Positions 23,340-34,356 of a stretch of 64,000 nt of DNA are shown piece after piece; within the stretch, counting starts at the first letter, position 1, and each line of letters begins with the position of its first letter. Source of the stretch: Rana temporaria (lineage: Eukaryota; Chordata; Amphibia; Anura; Ranidae); NCBI RefSeq assembly GCF_905171775.1, contig NC_053499.1, forward strand, positions 25,883,686-25,947,685. The letters run 5' to 3'. A model generated the notes under the pieces. The model saw only the letters and a list, made by a program, of their open reading frames with translations. It did not search any database and was not told the origin of the DNA. The translations under genes and the position numbers were made by a program.

Positions 23340-23673
23340 TCGAAGCGGAGGCGGGGGTGGAGACAGAGCGGAGGCGGGGGTGGAGACAGAGCGGAGGCGG
23401 GGGTGGAGACAGAGCGGAGGCGGGGGTGGAGACAGAGCGGAGGCGGGGGTGGAGACAGAGCGGAGGCGGGGGTGGAGACAGAGCGGAGGCGGGGGTGGAG
23501 ACAGAGCGGAGGCGGGGGTGGAGACAGAGCGGAGGCGGGGGTGGAGACAGAGCGGAGGCGGGGGTGGAGACAGAGCGGAGGCGGGGGTGGAGACAGAGCG
23601 GAGGCGGGGGTGGAGACAGAGCGGAGGCGGGGGTGGAGACAGAGCGGAGGCGGGGGTGGAGACAGAGCGGAAG
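23340..23673. repeat. 23-bp GC-rich minisatellite
   Basis: About 14 practically identical units GGAGGCGGGGGTGGAGACAG + AGC. The final unit turns into GGAAGGGGGAG. The near-zero divergence indicates recent expansion. Confidence 0.96.
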
Positions 23674-23922
23674 GGGGAGATGTTTACTCTTGTTCTTATG
23701 GGGACCGGCCACGCATGCGCTAATACAAAGCCACGCCGCTCGTGGGACTGAGGAGGAGGATGTTTTCCCTTGTTGCCTGGGTATACCTGGCAGAGAAAAA
23801 TGAAGCAGTGAGAAAAACAAAACAAAAGGGAGTGGCCAGAGGCTGCTGTTTGGGCCACATGACAAGGCCTGGCGGGCCGTATTCGGCCCGCGTGCCTTGC
23901 GCTTGCCACCTGTGTTCTAAAA

Positions 23923-25344
23923 CAAACTGGAACATTTTCTTGTCCAGCCCTCTAATTAAAATTGGACATCACTTTTCCCCATACAACGATTGTCAACGGA
24001 TTTCATTGCAGTGAAAGTCCCATAGTCGATCATCCAACATTCTTTGCTGTGTTAGCCCAATGCACAAAGTACATACATACATACATACACACATACATAC
24101 ATAGTATGAACAAGAAATGCCAGCACGCCCCCCACCATCATGCTGGAGATGGTAGTTCCTCTGTAGCAGGAAGGAGAATCATTGCTCATACCTGATATTA
24201 CTCTCCTCCCTCTCACATCCATAGGAAACAAATCGTAGGAAATATGCAATTTTGGAGTACTAAGCTCTGATTTCATTATTAAACAATCATTTTTAATAGA
24301 ATACATGGGGACTGAATCCCTTATACACAAACAGACTGTATATTCCCCTTCCCTTCTTGTCTGTTTCACTCTCTGACCACCTCCGAAAATATCACCTCAT
24401 TAGGGGGCTGAGAAATGGATGTCACCATCTCAGTATGTCAGTGAGATCTCACGGAGTGCGGCTTTCCGGTTGTTTTCAATGTATTTCTAAGTGGATGATG
24501 AAGCTGGGGGTGGATTGTGGATTGCGTGCGCTCGTGTGTCTGTCTGTATGGGGGGGGGGGTGGGTGAGTATAACAGTTGTTTGGCCTGTTATACACTCCG
24601 AATATTCACATGTGGTTTGAGCCTTTGTTATAAAAGAATGACCTAAATCTGGAAAAGCACACAGCCTTTCTCCTAAGAGACGCAAACCTTAAGGCAAAAT
24701 ATTCTGGAAAAGACCCCATCTATTGACTTTTTTTTTTTTTTAATAAAAAACCTTGTTCCATTATTTAAAACGATAAAAGATATCATGGAAGGATGTGCAG
24801 TTCTGTGTTATAAAGACTGGAATTCTTGGACGAATAGCAGGACCACGTAGGTCAAGAACATGCACAACTAGCACAGCAAAAAACAATATTCTGTATTCTT
24901 GAATAATGTGATATTTTCTGCGTTAACATTCAATATCTTTAATAAAAATTGACCTATATCAAATAATAATTCATCAACGCTCTAAATTCCTATCCCACCT
25001 GACACGTCGGCAGAATCGTGTCACGGCTCCGTTCCCACCTATGCGGGTGTGACTATGCGTGGGCGCTTTGGTGCAACTCGTTTGTTTTTAGTGATTTGCC
25101 CTATTTGCAACAATTGCACAAAAGTGTGCCCATTTGTTTTTATTTTTAATCACATTGCATGGCAATAAGTTACTATGCTGTGATGTAGCACACATGTATT
25201 GCTGGTCCATACGAGGCGATTTAGTACGCATTTGTAGCGCTATACAAGTTGCTCACTCACATATGAGGTGCTATTAAGAATTAAGGGCACTGAAAAGCGC
25301 CCGCCAGGACACAGCGTGTCATTCATGCTCTGAGTGAATGCATG
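23923..25344. other. mostly unique sequence, no gene seen
   Basis: Holds a (CATA)n microsatellite at 24070-24103, a T-run near 24729-24741, and an L2-like LINE tail at 25222-25258. No open frame looks like a protein I recognise. Confidence 0.5.
25222..25258 (+). mobile_element. LINE 3' tail fragment
   Basis: GCATTTGTAGCGCTATACAA followed by GTTGCTCACTCAC is nearly identical to the end of the LINE at 29600-30170 (GCATTTGTTGCGCTATACAA, GTTACTCACTCAC). It is therefore a severely 5'-truncated copy of the same family. Confidence 0.7.
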
Positions 25345-26126
25345 CAGGGCCGATCCGCCCTATAGGCTCACTATGCAAGCCGCTTAGGGCCCCGCAAAGC
25401 TGCAAAGGGCCCCCCAAATTACTAGAGGCCCTGCCTGGTGAGAAGTCATTTTCGCCCCCTCAACCCGCTTCTCAACTCGCTGACTGCATGGGAGAAGAGG
25501 TAAGAAGTCAGCACCCCCTGCTTCTCAATTTAATGTAAGGCCTCGTACACACTACCGAACATGTCTGCTGAAACTGGTCCGCAGACCAGTTTCAGCGGAC
25601 ATGTTCGGTCGTCTGTACGTCCGACCGGACAATTTTCCGGCGGACCGGACAGGTTTCCAGCGGACAAATGTTTCTTAGCATGCTAAGAAACATGTCCGCT
25701 GGAAGCCTGTCCGTCGGACATGTTCGGTCGTCTGTACGACTTACCGGACATGTCCGCTCGGCCGAAAGCCCTCGCATGCGTCAAAGTGATTCGACGCATG
25801 CGTGAAAGCATTGACCTTCCAGGGTCGCGGCCACGTCACCGCATATCCTGTCCACGGGGATTTTGGTTTGATGGTGTGTACAACCATCAGACCAAAATCC
25901 GGCAGCGGACATGTCCGATGAAAACGGTCCGGCGGACGGTTTTCATCGGACAGTCCGTCCGTGTGTACGAGGCCTTAGATGTCTTTCCGACAGCAGAACA
26001 CCCCCTCCCCCCGCTTCTCAACTTTCTTTAACGTGAAATGTCACTGTCCTCAGCGCCCCCCGCTTCTCATTTTTAATGTGCCATGTCATTTTGCTTAGGG
26101 CCCCAAGGAGGTCAGGATCAGCACTG
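25345..26126. mobile_element. hAT element, 8-bp TSD AATGCATG
   Basis: CAGGGCCGATCCGCCCTATA at the left; GGTCAGGATCAGCACTG at the right. The exact duplication AATGCATG lies at 25337-25344 and 26127-26134. It is non-coding and interrupted by a TA-flanked MITE at 25538-25975. Confidence 0.9.
25538..25975. mobile_element. TA-flanked foldback MITE (AGGCCTCGTACACAC)
   Basis: TA duplication at 25536-25537 and 25976-25977. Termini AGGCCTCGTACACAC and GTGTGTACGAGGCCT are perfect inverses. The arms contain repeated GGACATGTTCGGTCG / CGGACAGGTTTCC modules. Non-autonomous, 438 bp. Relatives at 41936-42090 and 46235-46695. Confidence 0.9.
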
Positions 26127-26483
26127 AATGCATGCAATATTGCACATGTTCCCAAGTTGCATAGGTGCAATGAACTAACTATATTGAAATTAGGGGGTTA
26201 GTTCACATGAGTGGTTGAGGGGCATTTTTATGAGGCATTCCAGAGGCAGTAGATGAGTGTGCACATGCTGTGGCAGGAATTATACCCCATGTTGCTCTGT
26301 GACGCTATGCTTGCAAAAAGTGTGACCCATTTAAGTGAATAAGGCCACCTGCACGCGACGCGTTAGTGTGGAGGTTAAAGCAGGCGATGAGAAGGCCTTT
26401 GGTTCACATGCTCTCTGCACATGCATCGTTCTTCAGAGACCAAAGCAAGTGTGAAAAAGCCCTAAAAATTTCTAAAGCACACA

Positions 26484-27452
26484 TTAAAGTGGTAGTAAAC
26501 CCTTTACAACCACTTTTACCTACAGGTAAGCCTCGATTAAAGCGGAGGTTCACCCTAAAAACACGTATTTAACATTCCATTCAGCATAATTCCAACATTT
26601 ACACAATGCCGTTTTTGCCGTACATACCGTCTTATTGTTATTTTCCACCCGGTTTCCGGGTTCTCACTCCCGCGAAAGTAGGTGTTCCTATGCAGAGGCT
26701 AGATGATTGACACCTTGTGAAAAACTTCCCCCTGGCGCATAAGGTGCGTCACCAGTTTTCCGAAAGTAGCCGAACTGCTAGTCGGCTCTATACGGCGCCT
26801 GCCGTGTAGAGCCGACTGTGCAGGCGCCGTATAGAGCCGGCTACTTTCGGAAAACTGGTGACGTGCCTTATGCGCCGGGGAGACGTTTTTCACAAGGCAT
26901 CAATCATCTAGCCTCTGCATAGGAATGCCTACTCCCGCGGGAGCGAGAACCCGGGTGGAAAACAGTAAGAGTACAGAAAAAAAAAAAACGGCATAGTGTA
27001 AATGTTGGAATTATGCTGAATGGAATGTTAAATACATGTTTTTAGGGTGAACCTCCATTTTAAGGTATACTCGTAGGTGCAATAAATATCTCCTAAACCT
27101 CTACGGTTTAGGAGAGATTTGCAAAAGAGACAGGCGCCAATGTCTACGGCACATGCACCATAAACAACGGCGCAGGCACACTGTAGAAATGGCAATTGGG
27201 CCGTTTCTATTGGAGATCGTGCCGTGACTGGCGGCTCCAGCCAATCACACCGCCGAAGCCGCATTATCCGGAAGGAAGAGGGTGAAAGATGGGCGCTTCA
27301 TGGAGGCGAGGAAATCAGGGACATCACAGGCTTCGGTTTCAGGCAAGTGACACATTATGGGATACTATGCATCGCCTACTAGACTATTATGCTTGACCTT
27401 TGCAGGGAAACAAAAGTGGAAGTAAAACCCATCAGGGTTTACTTCCCCTTTA
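26484..27452. mobile_element. TTAA MITE (AAGTGGTAGTAAACCC), interrupted
   Basis: TTAAAGTGGTAGTAAACCC at 26484 pairs with GGGTTTACTTCCCCTTTAA ending at 27452. A different palindromic MITE (26537-27063) splits it just after TACAGGTAAGCCT; the outer element resumes with AAGGTATACTCGTAGGTGCA. Another partial copy starts at 36764. Confidence 0.85.
26537..27063. mobile_element. palindromic TTAA MITE nested in 26484-27452
   Basis: TTAAAGCGGAGGTTCACCC at the left, GGGTGAACCTCCATTTTAA at the right. The arms pair nearly end to end around a centre near 26800 (CGGCGCCTGCCGTGTAGAG). It is closely related in ends to 22046-22556 but different inside. Confidence 0.9.
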
Positions 27453-27453
27453 A

Positions 27454-27690
27454 TATAGTGAGGGAAAAAAGTATTTGATCACTTGCTGATTTTGTACGTT
27501 TGCACCACTGACAAAGAAATGATCAGTCATTAATTTTAATGGTAGATTTTAAACAATGAGAAACAGAACAAAAATATCCAGAAAAACGCATAATATATAT
27601 TATATGATTTTAATGAGTGAAATAAGTATTTGATCACCAATCAGCAAGATTTCTGGCTCCCAGGTGCCTTCTATACAGGTAACAAGCTAT
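27454..27690. mobile_element. Tc1-like transposon 5' terminus
   Basis: TATAGTGAGGGAAAAAAGTA, TTTGATCACTTGCTGATTTT, CTGACAAAGAAATGATCAGT and the second block AAATAAGTATTTGATCACC then TTTCTGGCTCCCAGGTG are the well-known 5' end of a vertebrate Tc1-like element. The transposase is absent. It abuts the TTAA end of the preceding MITE. Confidence 0.8.
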
Positions 27691-27919
27691 TGCAGGCAGA
27701 ATCGCGGCGCAATGCTGTTACTGCTCCTTTTCTGAGTGGTGCGATTAGTCGTTATTACAGTGCGATTTATCGCGTGACAAAAATTACGCCACGATTGGGG
27801 TGCCATTTAGAAGTAATGGCATCCAACAATTTGCCATGATTTCGAATAGTGGGCAGAATCGCGGCGATGCTGCCCACAGTTTGGATCACTCAGGTGTGAA
27901 CGGAGGCTTATGGAGAAGG

Positions 27920-28163
27920 GGTGGAATTAATGCGGAGGTCTACACAAAAATGGAACCTCCGCTTTTTGGAACCCCCTCCATCACATTTGGCACCTTTCAG
28001 GGGGTGCAGATACCAGTATAATACAGGCATTTGCACCCACTTCCGGGAATAGACTCCCGCAGGGGTCACGCCCCCCCACGCTGTATTCTGGGAAACACAC
28101 AGGTCGCAGAACACAGCAGGGACCAGTTAGGTCTTTTTTTTTTAGGCGGACCTCCGCTTTAAA
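27920..28163. mobile_element. MITE (AAAGCGGAG family), internally deleted
   Basis: AATGCGGAGGTCTACACAAA at the left; GGCGGACCTCCGCTTTAA at the right. It shares the GGTGCAGATACCAGTATAAT and CACTTCCGGGAATAGACTCC blocks, inverted, with 11292-11761. Confidence 0.7.
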
Positions 28164-29203
28164 TAAGCTAGTACTTTATCGGATATGTAAACCAAATTAT
28201 TTTGTTTTATTGTTTTATGTTTGTTTGTGTCTTATTATTACTTTGCTATTTCTTATTTAGGTTTATATTTTTATGGTTTTATGTTTTGCAAAACAAACTA
28301 ATTGGATACATAAATAAATGGAAACTCACCATATAAAGAACACAACCCACAGCTGATCCAGAGGAAGGCAAACAAAACCCTTAAAAGATGGAGCTTCCCA
28401 TCTCTGAAGACCACACTAAAACATATAGTGTCTAATGATCATCTAGTAAGACCCGAATACATCCGGCCTGCCTTGCAGAGCACATAAACATGAATTCCCC
28501 CATTAACAGACGTGCACACATTAGACACACACACACACACACACACACACTAAAAGCCTGAAGATGTCTCCTCCCCTGCTATATTGACAGTGTTCAGCCT
28601 CATATACCCCAATGTTGTGAACCATTCCCACCTACCTATTCATCATCTCCGTTATTACTCCACACATATACCGTGTATTAGACACAGGCTCTTCATGTCC
28701 CAGATTGAACGTGACATTCTCATTCATTTCAAAAAAAGGTGCAACAGCCCAAGGACAATCTCGTGAAGCACCGACCATGCCCTACAAGACATCTTTATAG
28801 AAGACCATTAGCATTTATATTGCCCCAGATACACTACAGATCATTCTAAAACCATCACTGTGACCTAGCCAGATAGTCAAAGACACGCTGTTGGGAAGCA
28901 GGACTACAAGTCCAAGTGTCCCGGTGCTGGTGTGTCTCTAAATCTCAGCATTCATTATTCAGGTGGATCTATAGCAGTCTCTCATATCACAGTATGCGGT
29001 GTAGAGGAGGATATTCTATACCAAGACTCCACATAGCAGTAGGTTGTATAATTGAGCACTATACACCCTAGAATATACATTCCAGCAGACATATTCCAGG
29101 TGGACCTTCCTTATCAAGGGCACTGTGTAATCCTATATGCATTATATAGGTGGTCCTCATTTCTATAATGCAGGAAATGTGTTATACAGCATATACGGAT
29201 GTG
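28164..29203. other. unassigned sequence with microsatellites
   Basis: (CA)n at 28525-28550. From about 28970 there are faint diverged units (AGGTGGATCTATAG, AGGTGGACCTTCC, AGGTGGTCCTC) that look like decayed relatives of the 32-bp array at 31480-32575. No gene recognised. Confidence 0.45.
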
Positions 29204-29234
<31 letters not shown>

Positions 29235-29262
29235 GATAGATAGAATCACACACACACACACC
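29204..29262. repeat. (GATA)n / (CA)n microsatellite
   Basis: GATA repeats at 29204-29244, then CA repeats to about 29262. Confidence 0.95.
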
Positions 29263-29599
29263 TACAGCCCTGATATACAAAGTATACATACCAACATACC
29301 AATTAAACCCCTTTCACTAGACTTTATATCCCATTATACACAGACCTCCTATATAGCACCCTGTTTAACCAAGTACATACTGTATAGGTACCTATCCCAG
29401 GGCCAGCCGACTACATTCCAATAATTTGTCAAAGTGGATACCCTATAAAAGAAAGATTACTCAATTATCTAAACATTTATAGCACAGCCTACTCAACTTA
29501 GCGATAATATGCATATACCTGTGCCCTATGATATGCGTTTGAATGGTCCTCCTCAGCCAACAAAGATGACATATCCCAATGCAAACAGCATGAATGGTC

Positions 29600-30170
29600 T
29601 TACTATGCACAGTAGACAAAACATTGCACCAGTGGACCCCAACTCACGACTTGACTACGCAAACTCCCTCTACTTAGGACTACCGAAATACCAGATTTCA
29701 CGCCTACAAGTCGTCCAGAACACGGCAGCCAGACTGGTAACAGGTAAAAAGCCATGGGAATCAGTCTTCCCGGGCCTTGAGGTCCCTCCACTGGCTGCCC
29801 GTACAGGACCGGGTGACATTCGAGACACTCTGCCTCACCCACAAATGTATACAGGGGAAGGCTCCCCAATACTTAAGCGAGAAAATAAAACCTTACGTCA
29901 CCAAGCGCGTGCTCCGGTCAACCAACCAAAACCTTCTCCAAATTCCTAAGTCCCGATACAAATCAAAGGGAGAACGCAGATTTTCGGTCCAAGGACCATG
30001 GCTCTGGAATGCTCTACCCACTACCATCCGCTTGGAGGAAAACCATTGGGCCTTTAGGAAAAAACTAAAGACCCACCTCTTCTGAAAAGACCGGTACGAC
30101 TATGGAAGCCAGCGCCTTGAGGCCATTAAGTTCGCATTTGTTGCGCTATACAAGTTACTCACTCACTTTC
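29600..30170 (+). pseudogene. L2/CR1-type LINE reverse transcriptase C-terminus and 3' end
   Basis: The frame first reads LDYANSLYLGLP and LQVVQNTAARLVTG. It then shifts near 29770-29778 into a second frame reading RSLHWLPVQDRVTF, APQYLSEKI, WLWNALPTTIR and FRKKLKTHLF. This order is the C-terminal thumb region of non-LTR reverse transcriptases of the L2/CR1 groups. The 3' tail GCGCCTTGAGGCC ... GCGCTATACAAGTTACTCAC follows. It is 5'-truncated with one frameshift and not active. It lies in the presumed first intron of the TMEM178B-like gene, opposite in sense. Confidence 0.85.
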
Positions 30171-30249
30171 CTAGAAGGCAACCTATTCCAGGATGCACCA
30201 TACATGGCTCCTCTACCATTAGAATATAGACCAAAAAGTACCGTGAAGG

Positions 30250-30870
30250 TGGCTTCTCCTCCACTAGAAGATATAATAGAAAGTATGGTGGCGGCGATTC
30301 CTTTACCACTAGAAGATATAATAGAAAGTATGGTGAAGGATATTCCTCTACAACTAGAAGATATAATAGAAAGTATGGTGGAGGCGATTCCTCTACAACT
30401 AGAAGATAAAATAGAAAGTATGGTGGAGGTGATTCCTCTACAACTAGAAGATATAATAGAAAGTATGGTGTTGGTGATTTCTCTACCACTAGAAGATATA
30501 ATAGAAAGTATGGTGGAGGTGATTTCTCTACCACTAGAAGATATAATAGAAAGTATGGTGGGGGTGATTCCTCTACAACTAGAAGATATAATAGAAAGTA
30601 AGGTGGAGGAGATTCCTCTACAACTAGAAGATATAATAGAAAGTATGGTGGAGGTGATTCCTCTACAACTAGAAGATATAATATAAAGTATGGTGGAGGC
30701 GATTCCTCTACCACTAGAAGATATAATAGAAAGTACGGTGGAGGAGATTCCTCTACCACTAGAAGATATAATAGAAAGTAAGGTGGAGGGGTTTCTTCTA
30801 CCACTAGATGATATAATAGAAGATACTATGAAGGTGGCCCCTCTTTTACTGCAAATATAAAGTAGTGTGA
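30250..30870. repeat. 45-bp minisatellite
   Basis: About 14 units with the core ACTAGAAGATATAATAGAAA followed by GTATGGTGGAGGTGATTCCTCTACA. Unit length divisible by three keeps frames of 194, 213 and 280 codons open on both strands. Substitutions between units are not biased to third positions, so this is not a coding repeat. Confidence 0.95.
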
Positions 30871-31239
30871 AGGTGGTTCCTCTACCACTACAAGATATAG
30901 AAAGTATTGAGAGGATCAGGATGGGCCCTCTATACCCAAAACCTGGGGTATCCCAAAAGATATTGGTCAACATGAAGTATTTATAGGTGCACCACACATT
31001 CTCTAACGAGATTACAGATCAATGTGCACTATAGGTGGACCCCTATTTCCCTAAAGACACCATAAGGCAGTATGCACTGTAGCTGGACCACCTAAGCCCA
31101 CAAATAAAGAAAGCTGGCATGCCACACAGCTGGACTAAATATGCCAATAAACAAATACCAATATGAACTACCACTTTCTAACCACAGAAAACATTAAATA
31201 TTAGCATGCATTATAGATAGTGGTATCCCCATTGTATGA

Positions 31240-32575
31240 TCACATTTTTCCATATGTTCCTTTAGGTGGTCCCCCCTACTGTATGGACACATTCTTCGAT
31301 ATGTACTTTAGATGGCCCCCCCATGATATATACTGAGACCCCACCTTTATAGGGATGCATTCTCCAGTATGTATACAGTATTTTCTGGTATGCACTATAG
31401 GTGGTCCACCCTATTCTCTGGTATGTACTCAGTCAGTTCCCCGCTGTTTCTTGGTATGTACCATAGGTGGTGCCCCTATTCTCCAGTATGTACTATATGA
31501 GTGACCCCCCTATTCTCCAATATGTACTATATGAGTGACCCCCCCTATTCTCCAGTATGTACTATATGAGTGACCCCCCTATTCTCCAATATGTACTATA
31601 TGAGTGACCCCATATTCTCTGGTATGTACTATATAGGTGACCCCCCCTATTCTCCAGAATGTACTATATAGGTGACCGCCCATTCTCCAGTATGTACTAT
31701 AGGTGACCCCCCTTATTCTACAGTATGTACTATAGGTGTCCCCCTATTCTTCAGTATGTACTATAGGTGACCCCCCCCCTATTCAACAGTATGTACTATA
31801 GGTGACCTCCCTATTCTCCGGTATGTACTATAGGTGACCCCCCCCCCCCTATTCAACAGTATGTACGATAGGTGTCCCCCCCCTATTCTCCAGTATGTAT
31901 TATAGGTGACCCCCCTTATTCTCCAGTATGTACTATAGGTGACCCCCTATTCTCCAGTATGTACTATAGGTGACCCCCCTATTCTCCAGTATGTACTATA
32001 GGTGACCCCCCTATTCTCCATTATGTACTATAGGTGACCCCCCATATTCTCCATTATGTACTATAGGTGACCCCCCATATTCTCCATTATGTACTATAGG
32101 TGACCCGGCTATCATCCAGGTATATATTATAGGTGTCCCCTATTCTCCAGTATGTACTATAGGTGACCCCCCCATATTCTCCAGTATGTACTATAGGTGA
32201 GCCCCCATATTCTCCATTATGTACTATAGGTGACCCCCCATATTCTCCATTATGTACTATAGGTGACCCGGCTATCATCCAGGTATATATTATAGGTGAC
32301 CCCCTATTCTCCAGTATGTACTATAGGTGTCCCCCTTATTCTACAGTATGTACTATATAGGTGACCCAACCCCATATTCTCCAGTATGTACTATAGGTAA
32401 CCCCCCATATTCTCCAGTATGTTCTTTAGGTGACCCGGTTATCATCCAGGTATATATTATAGGTGTCCCCCTATTCTCCGGTATGTAGTATAGGTGACCC
32501 GCCTATCATCCAGGTATATATTATAGGTGACCCCCCTATTCTCCGGTATGTAGTATAAGTGACCCCCCCTATTCT
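31240..32575. repeat. 32-bp minisatellite ending beside the exon
   Basis: Units have the core CTATTCTCCAGTATGTACTA followed by TAGGTGACCCCC. They are diverged before about 31480 and regular to 32575, with variable C-runs and an interspersed CGGCTATCATCCAGGTATAT variant. The last unit ends some 15 bp downstream of the splice donor of the TMEM178B-like exon. Confidence 0.95.
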
Positions 32576-32592
32576 CGGATAGGGACCCCCAC

Positions 32593-33019
32593 CTTTCAGG
32601 ATGAGCTCCTCGGTGTCCTTGTCGAAGCCCTCCCGGTGACATCTTCTCCAGAGGCCGGACACGGTTGAGTTGAAGCGGCGGGTGCAGTGACTGTCCATGG
32701 CCAGGTAGGGGCGGGGGGAGGGGAGCTCCCGGTACCGGTATTCCCGGTGTGACACCTCCCCCACCCTGGAGATCAGGCGGACTCCTCTGGACAGCGGCTC
32801 TCCTCCGCGGGCGGTCCGTGATTTCTCCCCTCGGAGGGGGAGGTGCTGGCCCGGGGTGTACATGTATCCCGGATCGTTCCTCTTCCCCCCAGGCTTCCTG
32901 CACCGGTCCCGGTGTCTCCGGGCGTCCGTCTCATACCAGTGATCGGTGCTCAGGGCCACCGCCAGCAAGGCGAGGGCGGCCAGGGCGAGGCACAGACCGG
33001 CACCGGCCAGCAGCCTCAT
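32593..33019 (-). CDS. TMEM178B: TMEM178B-like transmembrane protein, exon 1 (partial)
   Basis: This exon encodes 142 complete codons plus one base. I start at the ATG at 33019-33017; the GTG just upstream is not needed. Residues 3-23 are a hydrophobic first membrane segment or signal anchor. STDHWYETDARRHRDRC follows (24-40), then DPGYMY and LPLRG, an N-glycosylation site NST (117-119) and the GLW motif (122-124) with RRC and GFD. These mark the first extracellular loop of the TMEM178 group, four-pass relatives of PMP22/claudin. TMEM178A limits calcium signalling in osteoclasts; the B paralogue is less defined. The minus strand reads CTGAAAG|GTGGGG, a phase-1 donor. The rest of the gene lies beyond base 1. 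Compared with my memory of mammalian TMEM178B, the loop between LPLR and the Cys before NST looks longer. Another paralogue of the family is possible. Confidence 0.88.
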
Positions 33020-33136
33020 CACACCGGAGAGGAAAGGGGATCACACCCCGGGCACCGGCCTCAGCCTCAGCCCGCAGATCTCCGAGCACTGAGGATGGAG
33101 AGGAGGAGGGGGAGGGGAGGAGCCTGGAGCCCCGAC
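32600..33136 (-). promoter_or_regulatory. CpG-island-like exon 1/promoter patch
   Basis: CpG-dense sequence covers exon 1 and about 115 bp upstream, ending abruptly at the 24-bp array. No TATA box is visible. Upstream of the ATG the minus strand holds a long pyrimidine tract (33092-33120) then CATCCTCAG (through 33089), which could be a splice acceptor or a CT-rich core promoter. Transcription may start here, or at an upstream exon beyond the arrays. Confidence 0.55.
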
Positions 33137-33815
33137 ACATGGATGAGCCATACACCCGACACCCGGTACATGGATAGTCCATACACCCGACACATGGATC
33201 ATCTATACACCCGACACCCGGTACATGGATAGTCCATACACCCGACACATGGATAGTCCATACACCCGACACATGGATCATCTATACACCCGACACCCGA
33301 CACATGGATAGTCCATACACCCGACACATGGATAGTCCATACACCCGGTACATGGATAATCTATACACCCGGGACATGGATAGTCCATACACCCGACACA
33401 TGGATAGTCCATACACCCGACACATGGATCATCTATACACCCGACACATGGATCATCTATACACCCGACACATGGATAGTCCATACACCCGACACATGGA
33501 TGAGCCATACACCCGACACCCGGTACATGGATAGTCCATACACCCGACACATGGATAGTCCATACACCCGACACATGGATCATCTATACACCCGACACAT
33601 GGATAGTCCATACACCCGACACCCGGTACATGGATAATCTATACACCCGGTACATGGATCATCTATACACCCGACACATGGATCATCTATACACCCGACA
33701 CATGGATCATCTATACACCCGACACATGGATCATCTATACACCCGACACATGGATAGTCCATACACCCGGTACATGGCTAATCCATGATACACCCGACAC
33801 ATGGTTTATCTATAC
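33137..33815. repeat. 24-bp minisatellite upstream of exon 1
   Basis: About 25 units CACATGGATAGTCCATACAC + CCGA. A second variant is GGATCATCTATA, and longer units carry an extra CACCCGGTA. The array starts about 115 bp upstream of the start codon. The repeated TGGATAGTCCA is a short self-complementary motif. Confidence 0.96.
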
Positions 33816-33867
33816 ACCTGTCACTATACTGTACACTCAACACATCAACCATCCCATCATACACCGA

Positions 33868-34325
33868 CACCTGTCCGTCCGTCATACGCCGACACCTGTC
33901 CGCCCGTCATACGCCGACACCTGTCCGTCCGTCATACGCCGACACCTGTCCGCCCGTCATACGCCGACACCTGTTCGCCCGTTATACGCCGACACCTGTC
34001 CGTCCGTCATACGCCGACACCTGTCCGTCCGTCATACGCCGACACCTGTCCGTCATACGCCGACACCTGTCCGTCCGTCATACGCCGACACCTGTCCGTC
34101 CATCATACGCCGACACCTGTCCGTCCGTCATACGCCGACACCTGTCCGTCCATCATACGCCGACACCTGTCCGTCCATCATACGCCGACACCTGTCCGTC
34201 CGTCATACACCGACACCTGTCCGTCCATCATACACCGACACCTGTCCGTCCGTCATACACCGACACCTGTCCGTCCGTCATACACCGACACCTGTCCGTC
34301 CGTCATACACCGACACCTGTCCGTC
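33868..34325. repeat. 25-bp minisatellite
   Basis: About 18 units ACACCTGTCCGTCCGTCATA + CGCCG. The left units carry ATACGCC and the right units ATACACC, a clean regional variant switch near 34205. One unit near 34050 lacks four bases. Confidence 0.96.
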
Positions 34326-34356
34326 CCTTCAAGGCTATAGGCATGATAGAAATCTG

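Larger units (their letters stand above)
22684..23914. mobile_element. hAT element with two internal minisatellites
   Basis: CAGGGGTGTCAAACTCAAAT at the left; GCCTTGCGCTTGCCACCTGTG at the right, split here by one base from the related GTTTGACACCTG form. The exact 8-bp duplication TTCTAAAA lies at 22676-22683 and 23915-23922. The 1,231-bp element has no transposase. It holds a 32-bp array at about 22800-23103 and a 23-bp array at 23340-23673, which create long false frames on both strands. Confidence 0.92.

Noticed and set aside
22788..23909. Long frames (up to 311 codons) rich in Arg/Gly or Pro/Leu
   Set aside because: Produced by 32-bp and 23-bp arrays inside a hAT element; both strands are open over the same bases.
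30155..30997. 280-codon and 213-codon minus-strand frames and a 194-codon plus-strand frame
   Set aside because: 45-bp minisatellite translated in several frames at once; no homology and no coding constraint.
32749..33232. Plus-strand frames of 129-142 codons over the CpG patch
   Set aside because: They overlap the minus-strand TMEM178B-like exon, continue into the 24-bp array, and show no family resemblance.
33137..34325. CRISPR-like regular spacing of short repeats
   Set aside because: Units are head-to-tail without unique spacers, no cas genes, and the genome is eukaryotic.
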